This document shows, in pieces, positions 22,474 through 30,458 of a stretch of 35,384 bases of DNA. The notes under the pieces were generated by a model. The model saw only the letters and a program-made list of their open reading frames with translations, made no database searches and had not been told where the DNA came from. Numbering within the stretch: the stretch's first letter is position 1; each line of letters begins with the position of its first letter. Origin of the DNA: Candidatus Gastranaerophilales bacterium (GTDB lineage Bacteria > Cyanobacteriota > Vampirovibrionia > Gastranaerophilales > Gastranaerophilaceae); NCBI GenBank assembly GCA_910587175.1, contig CAJULH010000019.1, forward strand, positions 1 through 35,384. The letters are read 5' to 3'. Position numbers and translations under genes: made by a program.

Positions 22474-24723
22474 ATGAAAAAAATTAATTCTATAATCTCA
22501 GAGCAGCAGGGCTTTATATCTGCAAACTTTCTTTCAGCTCTTGCGTTTTTATCTGTAGCTTTAATAATAACAATTGTTTTATCTTCCAAATATTTTTATT
22601 ACCAGAATTTTATCGAAAATGGTGTAAGCAATAAGCTGATAAAGGCAAAAAAGACTATCGAAGTTGTCGATACCGTAAAAACCGAAGTTATTAAAAGAGA
22701 TATTGCAAGCAAAATCCGACCGGTTGTTGTTCCTGTTGATGAAGGGTATATAAGGGCAAGCTTAAACTCTTTGAAAGAGAATATTTTCAAAGTTAGAAAT
22801 TCCCATAGTTCTTATTCTGATAAAGAAAAAGAGCTTCTTGAAATTTTAGATATTTTGGATACGCAAAAAGAAAAATATGTTGCAAAATATTTTCTTACAG
22901 CGCCTGCTTCAAAGGTAGAGGCTGTTTTCCAAAATGCTGATACGGTCATAGATGCTTATCTGAAAGCAGGTGTGACGGAAAGTGAGATTGAATATTATTC
23001 AAATGAAACAAGCGTTTTAAATATTCTGGGTTCAACATCAAGTGCGATGCAAACCAAAGCAATTTCCGGTGTTATAGAACAGGTTTTGCTGCCCAGTTTG
23101 GTTGTTGATGAATATGCAACCGATATTGCAAGGCGAAATGCCAAGAGCATGGTAAAACCCATTATTGTTACTTTTAAAAACGGAGATGTTATAGTGAAAC
23201 CCGGGGAGCCATTAACCCAGGTTAAAAAAGATGCGCTTAAAAAATCCGGTTATAATCCCCTTGAATTAAACAGAAGCGGGGTATTTGGAATATTTTTGTT
23301 AACATGCCTGTGCATCGGGTGTTTTTTAGCGTATGTTAAGAAATTTGAAAAACAATATTTAACTTATCAGTATATGTCTATTATTGCTTCGTTTGCGATT
23401 ATACTGACATATACCTGTATGTTTATATCATCCTCTCCTGTGTCCAATTATGCAATGCCGTTCACCGCTTTGACCATTATTGTTGCTGTGTTTACAACGC
23501 CTGCACTGGCATTTGTCGTTACAGTACTATTGCTTGCATTAATTAGCGCGGTATTGTTTTTAGAACCGCAATTTTTTGCCGCTTTTGTACTTGCAACCAT
23601 TGCAGGTGCTTATTTTGTTTCAAATATTTGTTATACAAAAAGGTCAGATTTAACGAAATGCGGTGTTCAAATAGGAATTGTACTTTTTGCAGGTGCGATA
23701 ATTTCTTCAATTTTAGAGAATCATTTGGGTGTATCAGATTTTGCACGTGCTTTGGTTGGTCTTATAAATGGTATTGCAGCCGGTATTATTGCCTTGGGTG
23801 TAATTCCGATTATTGAAAATTTGTTTAAAATTGTTACGCCGTATGGCTTGATAGAGCTTGCCGACCATAATCAGACGCTTCTTTCCAATTTGCAGTACAA
23901 GGCTCCTGGAACATACCATCATTCACTGATGGTGGCAAATCTTTGTGAAGCTGCGGCGGAAGCAATCGGAGCAAATCCTATACTTGCAAGAGTTGGCGCA
24001 TTTTATCATGATATAGGTAAACTAAAAAGACCATTATTTTTCATTGAAAACCAATCTTATTTTGGTATTGAAAACCCGCATACAAAACTGAATCCAAGGC
24101 TCTCAAAGATGGTGATTACATCCCATACAAAAGATGGCGTTGAGCTTGCAAGGGAATATGGTCTGCCACAGGTGGTTATTAATTTCATCCAGCAGCACCA
24201 TGGAGAAGCTCTTGCGGGGCATTTTTATACGCAGGCTGTAGCATTGGAAGGTAAAGAAAATGTCCAGGAAGAACAATTTAGATACCCGGGACCCAAACCA
24301 AATATTAAAGAAACTGCAATTTTAATGCTTGCAGATGCTGTTGAAAGTGCTGTAAGGTCGCTAAAAAATCCCGGACAGGATGAAATTGAAAATATGATAA
24401 ACAGAATCATTACAGAAAGACTTAATGACGGCCAGCTTTCAGACAGCCCGCTGACGCTTAAAGATATTAAGCTTATTGCGCTTACCTTTAACAGAATTTT
24501 AAGAGGTATGCAGCATGACAGGATTAAATATCAACAATTAAATGACTTGGATGAGGTTAAAAATAAGATTAAACTTGCCCCAAGTGCCGAAGAAAAGCTT
24601 GAAAAAAGAATTCAAAAAAAGCAGCAGCAAAAAACTGACTTAAACGACATTCTTCAAAATCCACAGAAACATATTGCATCTGAAATTCAACAGGAAACTG
24701 GTAATGAGGAAGACAAAAATTAA
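22474..24723 (+). CDS. 7TM-HD family membrane protein, PgpH-like cyclic-di-AMP phosphodiesterase
   Basis: A 749-residue protein of the 7TMR-HDED family. There is an N-terminal membrane helix (about 20-43) and a large extracytoplasmic domain (about 45-265) with the family segment IVTFKNGDVIVKPGEPLTQ. Seven membrane helices follow (about 268-450), and then a cytoplasmic HD domain with TYHHSLMVANLCEAAAEA (H482/H483), FYHDIGKLKRP (H512, D513) and QQHHGE. In Firmicutes the homologue PgpH hydrolyses c-di-AMP; the same activity is inferred here. It is followed directly by ybeY and dgkA, the conserved neighbourhood of this gene, although phoH and era are missing. Its end overlaps ybeY by 20 bases. 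Confidence 0.9.
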   Translation: MKKINSIISEQQGFISANFLSALAFLSVALIITIVLSSKYFYYQNFIENGVSNKLIKAKKTIEVVDTVKTEVIKRDIASKIRPVVVPVDEGYIRASLNSLKENIFKVRNSHSSYSDKEKELLEILDILDTQKEKYVAKYFLTAPASKVEAVFQNADTVIDAYLKAGVTESEIEYYSNETSVLNILGSTSSAMQTKAISGVIEQVLLPSLVVDEYATDIARRNAKSMVKPIIVTFKNGDVIVKPGEPLTQVKKDALKKSGYNPLELNRSGVFGIFLLTCLCIGCFLAYVKKFEKQYLTYQYMSIIASFAIILTYTCMFISSSPVSNYAMPFTALTIIVAVFTTPALAFVVTVLLLALISAVLFLEPQFFAAFVLATIAGAYFVSNICYTKRSDLTKCGVQIGIVLFAGAIISSILENHLGVSDFARALVGLINGIAAGIIALGVIPIIENLFKIVTPYGLIELADHNQTLLSNLQYKAPGTYHHSLMVANLCEAAAEAIGANPILARVGAFYHDIGKLKRPLFFIENQSYFGIENPHTKLNPRLSKMVITSHTKDGVELAREYGLPQVVINFIQQHHGEALAGHFYTQAVALEGKENVQEEQFRYPGPKPNIKETAILMLADAVESAVRSLKNPGQDEIENMINRIITERLNDGQLSDSPLTLKDIKLIALTFNRILRGMQHDRIKYQQLNDLDEVKNKIKLAPSAEEKLEKRIQKKQQQKTDLNDILQNPQKHIASEIQQETGNEEDKN

Positions 24724-25222
24724 GTATCTTTTCAATATAGAATCCGAATATAAAGAAAATTTGAATTTTGATTTGGATGATATCCATTCTGCTGTGCCAA
24801 AAATTTTAGACAATTTGTTTTTAGTGAAGGAAATCTCGGATTCTGCCTGTTTTTTTGGGATGGATTTTAAAAATCTTTCTTTTGATATTTTATTTACCGA
24901 TGATATAAAAATTCAGAAGATAAACAGGGAATACAGAGAAAAAGATACTCCAACTGATGTTATTACTTTTGCGCTTTTTGCAGATGATGATTTTAAGATG
25001 GTATTGGACGAAGAAATTAATTTGGGCGAAATTATAATCTCTGTTGATACGGCAAAAAAACAGGCAGGCAACAATCCTTTGGGTATTAAAAATGAAATTT
25101 TAACACTTATATGTCATGGTATTTTGCACCTTTTTGGATTTGACCATCAAACCGAAGAAGATTACAATTTTATTGTGGATGTGCAAAATCGTGTTTTGCA
25201 GGCTATTGATGAGGGGTGTTAA
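24704..25222 (+). CDS. ybeY: Endoribonuclease YbeY (rRNA maturation factor)
   Basis: Zinc-dependent single-strand RNase needed for 16S rRNA 3' end processing and 70S quality control. From ATG 24704 the metal motif HxxxHxxxxxH is CHGILHLFGFDH, with H138, H142 and H148. YREKDTPTDVITFAL (77-91) is also characteristic. The start is set by AGGA upstream and by the natural protein beginning MRKTKIKYLF; it overlaps the end of the pgpH-like gene, so it is probably coupled to it. Length is 172. Confidence 0.94.
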   Translation: MRKTKIKYLFNIESEYKENLNFDLDDIHSAVPKILDNLFLVKEISDSACFFGMDFKNLSFDILFTDDIKIQKINREYREKDTPTDVITFALFADDDFKMVLDEEINLGEIIISVDTAKKQAGNNPLGIKNEILTLICHGILHLFGFDHQTEEDYNFIVDVQNRVLQAIDEGC

Positions 25223-25224
25223 TT

Positions 25225-25632
25225 TTGAAAAAGTTTCAATCAACAAGTTTTATAAAAAGCGCAAGTCACGCGTTTGACGGTTTGTATCTTGCGTTTCGTT
25301 CGCAGAGGAATTTTAGAAAGCATCTGTATATAGCATCGGTTGTGCTTTTAATTTCACTGCTTTTAAAAGTTTCTATTTTTGCATTTTGTATTCTTTTGCT
25401 CACAAACTCTCTTGTTTTGGTTTTAGAATTATTAAATTCTGTTTTTGAATTTGCACTTGATGCTTATTACAAAAACAAATATTCGCGCCTTGTAAAGTTT
25501 GCAAAGGATATAAGCGCAGCTTCCGTGCTTTTGATGGCTGTAACAAGTATGATAATTGCATTTTTTATTCTGGGAGACAGGGTTTACCAGTACTATATGG
25601 GTTTAGCTGGATTTCTCTTGAATTTTGGGTAG
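25225..25632 (+). CDS. dgkA: Diacylglycerol / undecaprenol kinase
   Basis: A small integral membrane kinase of the DgkA family, which phosphorylates diacylglycerol or undecaprenol to recycle lipid carriers. At 135 residues, it has an N-terminal amphipathic helix (SFIKSASHAFDGLYLAFRSQ), three membrane helices, and the family motif ELLNSVFEFALDAYYKN...KFAKDISAASVLL. The last lysine-aspartate-containing segment and the glutamates bind Mg-ATP. TTG 25225 is chosen because GAGGGG lies eight bases upstream; a GTG at 25216 would add three residues. It starts two bases after the ybeY stop, so the two are cotranscribed. Undecaprenol versus diacylglycerol preference is not decided. Confidence 0.9.
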   Translation: MKKFQSTSFIKSASHAFDGLYLAFRSQRNFRKHLYIASVVLLISLLLKVSIFAFCILLLTNSLVLVLELLNSVFEFALDAYYKNKYSRLVKFAKDISAASVLLMAVTSMIIAFFILGDRVYQYYMGLAGFLLNFG

Positions 25633-25753
25633 GGTTCTATTTGTTAGATTTTCTTCTTGCAATATTTCTTTGTTTTTCGTAATATTATGTTACTCACTTT
25701 AAACCTCAAAGCAGATAAACGTCAGTTTAGCTTAAAGAAAAAGGAAAACAGAA

Positions 25754-26032
25754 ATGGCAAATATTAAATCTGCAAAAAAAAGAGTACTTGTTGCTCAGAG
25801 AAATAATGAAAGAAATGTTGCTTTTAAAACATCTATCAAAACTGCTGTTAAAAAGGCTTTGGCTGCAGTTGAGGCTGATGATGCAGCATTAAAATCAGCA
25901 CTTTCAAACGTTTACAAACTTTGCGACAAGGCAGTTTCAAAAGGTATTTTGCATAAAAATACTGCTGCAAGAAAAAAATCAAGATTAACAATTGCGATTA
26001 ATAAGCTTCTTGCTGCAAAAAGCGCAAAATAG
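25754..26032 (+). CDS. rpsT: 30S ribosomal protein S20
   Basis: A 92-residue, strongly basic helical protein that binds 16S rRNA. It begins MANIKSAKKRVLVAQRNNER and has the family segment CDKAVSKGILHKNTAARKKS (62-81). AAAAAGGAAAAC precedes the ATG. The 120-base gap after dgkA contains a possible weak leader hairpin (TAAAC 25700-25704 with GTTTA 25725-25729), which might relate to autoregulation but is not strong. A clear terminator follows. Confidence 0.97.
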   Translation: MANIKSAKKRVLVAQRNNERNVAFKTSIKTAVKKALAAVEADDAALKSALSNVYKLCDKAVSKGILHKNTAARKKSRLTIAINKLLAAKSAK

Positions 26033-26052
26033 TTTTGATATTCTGAAATAAT

Positions 26053-26083
26053 AAAAAACGGCGCGTCATTAACGCCGTTTTTT
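26053..26083. terminator. Bidirectional terminator after rpsT
   Basis: Stem AAAAAACGGCG / CGCCGTTTTTT (26053-26063, 26073-26083). It ends rpsT and can also stop the converging TPR/histidine-kinase operon. Confidence 0.9.
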
Positions 26084-26137
26084 GTCTTTTATATAATAAT
26101 TTATTTAACTTAACGTTTTGCAGGTTTCCTGTATTTG

Positions 26138-27121
26138 CTATTCTACAGGCAACGTCACAGTAAAAGCTGAACCTTCATTTTTCTTGCTTTGGACTTCAAT
26201 TTTTCCGCCAAGAGCTTTTATGATTTTGTTTGAAAGATAAAGTCCAAGCCCGGTTGAAGACCTTGTGAGGTTTAGCTTTCCGGAATAATATTTATTAAAA
26301 ATTTTATCAATTTCTTCTTTTTCTATGCCTGTTCCATAGTCTTTTACGGATATTTTAAAATATTTTCCGTCTTCTTCAAGGCAAACATCGGTTTTGTCAG
26401 AATTTGCACTGTAAGATAACGCATTTAAGATTAAATTATTTACAACCCTTTTAACAAGAAAAGTGTCGATATTGGCGCTAAAGTCATCGTTTAGATTTGT
26501 TTTAAAATCTATTTTTTTATTATGAAGCTCAAATATGCTTGAAAGCTGCTCCACTGTCTCTTTTATGAATTTGTTTATTAAAATTCCGGACTCTTTTTTA
26601 ATTGCGATACCTTTGTGCTCTACTTTATAGGTTTCAAGCAGTGCTTCTATCAGATATTTTAAATCCATGTTGGATATTTTTAATTTAATAATAGCTTCTT
26701 TTTGGATATCTGAAAGCGGTCCGAATTTTTCAGATAAAAGAAGTTCATATGTATTATCCTGTGCGATTATTGGTACTTTTAAATCATGGGTCAGACTTGC
26801 AATAAAGTCTTCTTTTAAGTTTGCTTCTTCTTTTTCATTTTCAACATATTCATTTATCATTACATCTCTGTCTATTATGCTCTCTAAAAGGTTATTTAAA
26901 TTTTTTGAAAGTTCTGATGTAATTTCTTTAGTAGTATTTGTTTCATCTATTCTTGAATACAAATTACCGTATCTTGCAGAACTTACAAGGTTTGTAATTT
27001 TTTTAATATAACTTTTTAAATCTTTATATTCAACAGAAAGTTTAAAATATTTTGCAATAATAAGGCAATAAAAAAAGCATAAAATTCCTGAAAATGCCAA
27101 ATTAAGCAGCAAAAATTTCAT
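26138..27121 (-). CDS. Membrane-anchored sensor histidine kinase
   Basis: A 327-residue kinase with one N-terminal membrane helix (about 5-24), no extracytoplasmic sensor, and a helical linker (about 30-100). HisKA follows, with SLTHDLKVPIIAQ (H112). HATPase_c has N-box NLILNALSYS (N233), D-box KDYGTGI (D261) and G-box SSTGLGLYLSNKI (291-294). All catalytic boxes are intact, unlike the kinase at 2606-3220. No response regulator is adjacent. Its ATG overlaps the stop of the upstream TPR gene by four bases, so the TPR protein is probably made with it and may act as an input or partner. It is an orphan kinase with an unknown signal. Confidence 0.92.
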   Translation of the reverse strand: MKFLLLNLAFSGILCFFYCLIIAKYFKLSVEYKDLKSYIKKITNLVSSARYGNLYSRIDETNTTKEITSELSKNLNNLLESIIDRDVMINEYVENEKEEANLKEDFIASLTHDLKVPIIAQDNTYELLLSEKFGPLSDIQKEAIIKLKISNMDLKYLIEALLETYKVEHKGIAIKKESGILINKFIKETVEQLSSIFELHNKKIDFKTNLNDDFSANIDTFLVKRVVNNLILNALSYSANSDKTDVCLEEDGKYFKISVKDYGTGIEKEEIDKIFNKYYSGKLNLTRSSTGLGLYLSNKIIKALGGKIEVQSKKNEGSAFTVTLPVE

Positions 27122-27507
27122 AATCCCTGCTCTTCTTTGATGAATTCAATAGACTCAAGGCATTTGGTGTAGGAAGGTTTATCCTGATTTTTTTGGAATA
27201 ATTTATACGCCGTTTCCATATTATTTACAGCTTCTGTAAATTTATTGAGATAATATTTTGTAACTCCAAGGTTGTAGTATGCTTTTGCATATTCGGGGTT
27301 TAGTTCAATAGATTTTTTATAATTTTTGATTGATTCTTCAAAATTTCCAAGTGCAAAGTGGCAAAGCCCTTGATAGTAAAACCCGTCAGCATTTTCAGGA
27401 GAATAAAGTAGTAGTTTACCTGCATTTGCAAGTGCTGCATCATATTCTCCCATATTTAGCTTCTTTTTGATTATTTCACAATATTCTTTTACAATATCAA
27501 ATTCCAT
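27118..27507 (-). CDS. TPR-repeat protein
   Basis: A 129-residue protein with three tetratricopeptide repeats (about residues 6-37, 39-72 and 73-106). The middle one, ADGFYYQGLCHFALGNFEES, matches the consensus closely, and the next (AKAYYNLGVTKYYLNKFTEA) is equally good. TPRs bind proteins or peptides; there is no enzymatic domain. It is coupled to the downstream histidine kinase by a 4-base overlap and diverges from dnaK. Its start codon is at the edge of one arm of the inverted repeat at 27506-27595. There is no clear Shine-Dalgarno. Confidence 0.85.
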   Translation of the reverse strand: MEFDIVKEYCEIIKKKLNMGEYDAALANAGKLLLYSPENADGFYYQGLCHFALGNFEESIKNYKKSIELNPEYAKAYYNLGVTKYYLNKFTEAVNNMETAYKLFQKNQDKPSYTKCLESIEFIKEEQGL

Positions 27508-27595
27508 ATCTTAATTCTATCACCATTTTTTTAAAATATTAATTTTTTGTTTATTTTTTTAATTCTCTTTAATTATGGTGATAAATTTAAGATAT
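27506..27595. repeat. 21-bp inverted repeat flanking the dnaK / TPR divergent promoter region
   Basis: The left arm 27506-27526 and right arm 27575-27595 are inverted copies identical at 19 of 21 positions, with core ATGGTGATA....TTAAGATAT. They are separated by 48 bases of almost pure A/T that should contain both promoters. Each arm therefore falls in the 5' region of one gene. It is not the HrcA/CIRCE element (TTAGCACTC-N9-GAGTGCTAA). It could be a pair of operator sites for a shared regulator, or a duplicated leader element. Confidence 0.75.
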
Positions 27596-27629
27596 TAAAA
27601 GAAATATATCTGATAAAAGGAGATAAAAA

Positions 27630-29480
27630 ATGGCAAAAACAATAGGAATCGATTTGGGAACTACAAACTCTGTAGTTGCCGTTATGGAAGGGGGAAAACC
27701 TACGGTTATCGCTAATGCCGAAGGTTCAAGAACTACTCCTTCAATAGTGGGTTTTTCAAAATCAGGTGAAAGACTTGTGGGGCAGCTTGCAAAGCGTCAG
27801 GCAATTTTAAACCCGGACAGAACGATTATTTCAATTAAACGCCATATGGGTGAAGATTTTAAGAAAAATATTGATGGTAAAGACTATACGCCTCAGGAAA
27901 TCTCAGCCATGATTTTAAGAAAACTTGCTGATGATGCTTCAAATTATCTTGGTGAGAAAGTTACATCTGCCGTTATCACGGTTCCTGCATATTTTAATGA
28001 TGCTCAAAGACAAGCAACGAAAGACGCCGGTAAAATTGCAGGGCTTGATGTTTTGCGTATTGTAAACGAACCTACCGCTGCAGCTCTTGCATACGGTCTT
28101 GAAAAAGAAAAAACTGAAAAAGTTTTAGTATTTGACCTTGGCGGTGGTACATTTGATGTTTCAATTCTTGAAATTGGCGATGGTGTTCATGAGGTATTAT
28201 CAACATCCGGTGATACACATCTTGGTGGTGATGATTTTGACCAAAAAGTTATGGATTGGCTCGCAGAAGAGTTCAAAAAGGCTGAAGGAATTGACCTTAA
28301 AAATGACAAACAAGCTATGCAAAGGTTGAAAGAAGCCGCTGAAAAAGCAAAATGTGAATTATCTTCAGTTGTTGAAACAAACATTAATCTTCCGTTTATC
28401 ACAGCTGATGCAAATGGTCCCAAGCACTTGGATATGACATTAAGCCGTGCTAAATTTGAAGAATTGTCTCATGATTTACTCGAAAGATGTAAAAAACCTG
28501 TTGAACAAGCTATTAAGGATGCAGGTATTTCTAAAAACGAAATCAATGAAGTTGTTCTTGTTGGCGGTTCTACACGTATTCCTGCAGTCCAAGCTTTAGT
28601 TAAAGAATACACAGGAAAAGAACCAAACCAATCCGTTAACCCTGATGAAGTTGTTGCAGTTGGTGCTGCGGTTCAGGCTGGTGTACTTGCAGGCGAAGTA
28701 AAAGACATCGTTCTTTTGGATGTAACGCCCCTTACGCTTGGTATTGAAACCCTTGGCGGGGTTATGACCCCATTAGTTCAAAGAAACACAACAATTCCTG
28801 TTTCAAAATCTCAGGTATTTTCAACTGCGGATGATAATCAAACAGCTGTTGATATCCATGTTCTTCAGGGTGAAAGACCAATGGCAAAAGATAATAAATC
28901 TTTAGGTATGTTTAGACTTGACGGTATTCCGCCGGCAATGAAGGGCATGCCGCAAATTGAAGTAACATTTGATATTGACGCAAACGGTATTGTAAATGTT
29001 ACTGCAAAAGATAAAGCTACAAATAAAGAGCAAAAAATTACAATTACAAATTCTTCAAATCTTTCTGAATCCGATATCGATAAAATGGTAAAAGAAGCAG
29101 AAGCAAACGCTACAGAAGATAAGAAGAAGAAAGAAGAAGCTGAAACCAAAAATAATGCAGAAAGCATGATTTCAGCTGCCGATAGAATCGTAAAAGATTT
29201 TGAAGGTAAAATTTCTGATTCCGATAAGACAAAACTTGAAGAACAAAAAACTGCCTTAAGAAAGGCTTTGGATGAAAATAAAGGTCATGAAGAAATTAAA
29301 AAGCTTTCTGAAGAACTTCAGCAAACCATGTATGCTATAAGCCAAGCTGCATATGCCCAGGTTCAGCAGGAAGGACAGGATGCAAAAACTGCAGACGACA
29401 GTAATGCAGGCTCTTCAAATTCTTCAGGCTCTGAAAATGGTAACGATGATGTAATTGATGCCGAATATACAAAAGAATAG
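27630..29480 (+). CDS. dnaK: Molecular chaperone DnaK (Hsp70)
   Basis: A 616-residue Hsp70. The nucleotide-binding domain begins MAKTIGIDLGTTNSVVAVME. It has the second signature VFDLGGGTFDVSILEIGDG and the third VVLVGGSTRIPAVQALVKEY. The linker VLLDVTPLTLGIETLGG leads to the beta-sandwich substrate-binding domain (LQGERPMAKDNKSLG) and a helical lid. The tail ends DDVIDAEYTKE, close to the EEVKDKK-type ends of bacterial DnaK. AAAAGGAG precedes the ATG. GrpE, DnaJ and HrcA are not adjacent, and no CIRCE element is seen. A terminator follows directly, so it is a monocistronic unit under the inverted-repeat region. Confidence 0.98.
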   Translation: MAKTIGIDLGTTNSVVAVMEGGKPTVIANAEGSRTTPSIVGFSKSGERLVGQLAKRQAILNPDRTIISIKRHMGEDFKKNIDGKDYTPQEISAMILRKLADDASNYLGEKVTSAVITVPAYFNDAQRQATKDAGKIAGLDVLRIVNEPTAAALAYGLEKEKTEKVLVFDLGGGTFDVSILEIGDGVHEVLSTSGDTHLGGDDFDQKVMDWLAEEFKKAEGIDLKNDKQAMQRLKEAAEKAKCELSSVVETNINLPFITADANGPKHLDMTLSRAKFEELSHDLLERCKKPVEQAIKDAGISKNEINEVVLVGGSTRIPAVQALVKEYTGKEPNQSVNPDEVVAVGAAVQAGVLAGEVKDIVLLDVTPLTLGIETLGGVMTPLVQRNTTIPVSKSQVFSTADDNQTAVDIHVLQGERPMAKDNKSLGMFRLDGIPPAMKGMPQIEVTFDIDANGIVNVTAKDKATNKEQKITITNSSNLSESDIDKMVKEAEANATEDKKKKEEAETKNNAESMISAADRIVKDFEGKISDSDKTKLEEQKTALRKALDENKGHEEIKKLSEELQQTMYAISQAAYAQVQQEGQDAKTADDSNAGSSNSSGSENGNDDVIDAEYTKE

Positions 29481-29506
29481 TTATTATTCAGGATGGCTAA
29501 TTTTAA

Positions 29507-29532
29507 ACCCCGGGTTATTTAAAATCCGGGGT
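29507..29532 (+). terminator. Terminator of dnaK
   Basis: GC-rich stem ACCCCGG / CCGGGGT (29507-29513, 29526-29532) followed by ATTTTAATT. Confidence 0.85.
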
Positions 29533-29640
29533 ATTTTAATTGAAATTTAAACCTTTTTAAAAATTTGAGTATTTTTACTCTATCGCCAAGATGCACTCTA
29601 TGGTAAAATAATAGTGCTGTTATATGTTATGTTTGTTTGA

Positions 29641-29671
29641 TTTTCCTTTGTTTAGAATAAGGAAAGGAAAA
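29641..29671 (+). promoter_or_regulatory. Hairpin covering the ribosome-binding site of the 29676 gene
   Basis: TTTTCCTTT (29641-29649) pairs perfectly over nine bases with AAAGGAAAA (29663-29671), the Shine-Dalgarno region of the gene starting at 29676. The loop is 13 bases. When folded, the ribosome-binding site would be closed. The weak A/T content makes it the kind of stem that could melt with temperature or be opened by a bound factor; that is inference. Confidence 0.5.
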
Positions 29672-29675
29672 TTTT

Positions 29676-30335
29676 ATGTCCAAAAAATCAAAGAAAAAGC
29701 AAACAATCTACAATCCGTCTGCTTCAATTACTGTGAATGGTAATTCAAAAGCATCCTCTACGAGCACAAAGAATGGTGCAAATGTTTCTTACAATATGGA
29801 TCCTTATGAAAAGGCTGCATATGACTATGCCGGAAAATCTTTTTATAACAATATGAAGGGTGTTAATGTCTTTTCTGATGATACTATAAAAAGTTTGAAT
29901 GATCAGGTAAATGCATATTTAAATCAGGGATTGAATATTGTAAATAATACATACACACCAATGATTCGCGAGATGCAAAATGACATTGCAAGAAGATTTG
30001 GAAACACCAACAATTCAATGTTTATGGATAATCTGAATGATATTGAAGCTAAAAGAGCAGATGCTATGAGTGATTTGGCAGAAAATGTCATGGCAAAGAG
30101 AAATGAACTTATAAACAACGAACTTTCAAATCGTTACGATTATTTGAATTTCTTAAACGATTACCAAAACCAGGTATATTCAAACATGCTCCAAACTTTG
30201 GCTTTAAATAACGATTTTTTAAATACTAATAATTCCCATCTAAACGGCAGAAATTCTTCTTCTAATTCATCACAGAGCAATCCTCTGGGAGATATTTTAA
30301 AGGTGACTTCACAGGTGATGGGAAAATTTTTCTAA
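29676..30335 (+). CDS. Unknown protein, weakly resembling phage minor virion proteins
   Basis: A 219-residue protein with a basic N-terminus (MSKKSKKKQTIYNPSASITV), a long Asn/Ser-rich head and tail, and a central helical region (about 85-170) containing IREMQNDIARRFGNTNNS, DIEAKRADAMSDLAENVMAK and NDYQNQVYSNMLQTLALN. This layout (long helix pair, R-x-F-G-N turn, Asn/Ser-rich linkers) recalls minor structural or ejection proteins of tailed phages, but I cannot assign a family. No other phage genes are near. It may be a domesticated gene or something unrelated. Strong AAGGAAAGG Shine-Dalgarno, own hairpin and terminator. No signal peptide. Confidence 0.6.
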   Translation: MSKKSKKKQTIYNPSASITVNGNSKASSTSTKNGANVSYNMDPYEKAAYDYAGKSFYNNMKGVNVFSDDTIKSLNDQVNAYLNQGLNIVNNTYTPMIREMQNDIARRFGNTNNSMFMDNLNDIEAKRADAMSDLAENVMAKRNELINNELSNRYDYLNFLNDYQNQVYSNMLQTLALNNDFLNTNNSHLNGRNSSSNSSQSNPLGDILKVTSQVMGKFF

Positions 30336-30359
30336 TTTAATTTTTTGTATAAAAATGTT

Positions 30360-30383
30360 AAGGCAGGGATTTTTTCCTGCCTT
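30360..30383 (+). terminator. Terminator after the 29676 gene
   Basis: Stem AAGGCAGG / CCTGCCTT (30360-30367, 30376-30383) with an 8-base loop rich in T, followed by ATTGTTTTT. Confidence 0.85.
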
Positions 30384-30458
30384 ATTGTTTTTCTTGCTTT
30401 GATATTTTATAGTATAATAAACTTGAATATACATGCTAATTAGTTTAAGGAGAGTAAA

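Noticed and set aside
27508..27629. HrcA-binding CIRCE element upstream of dnaK
   Set aside because: No TTAGCACTC-N9-GAGTGCTAA-like sequence is present; the inverted repeat found has a different sequence and spacing.
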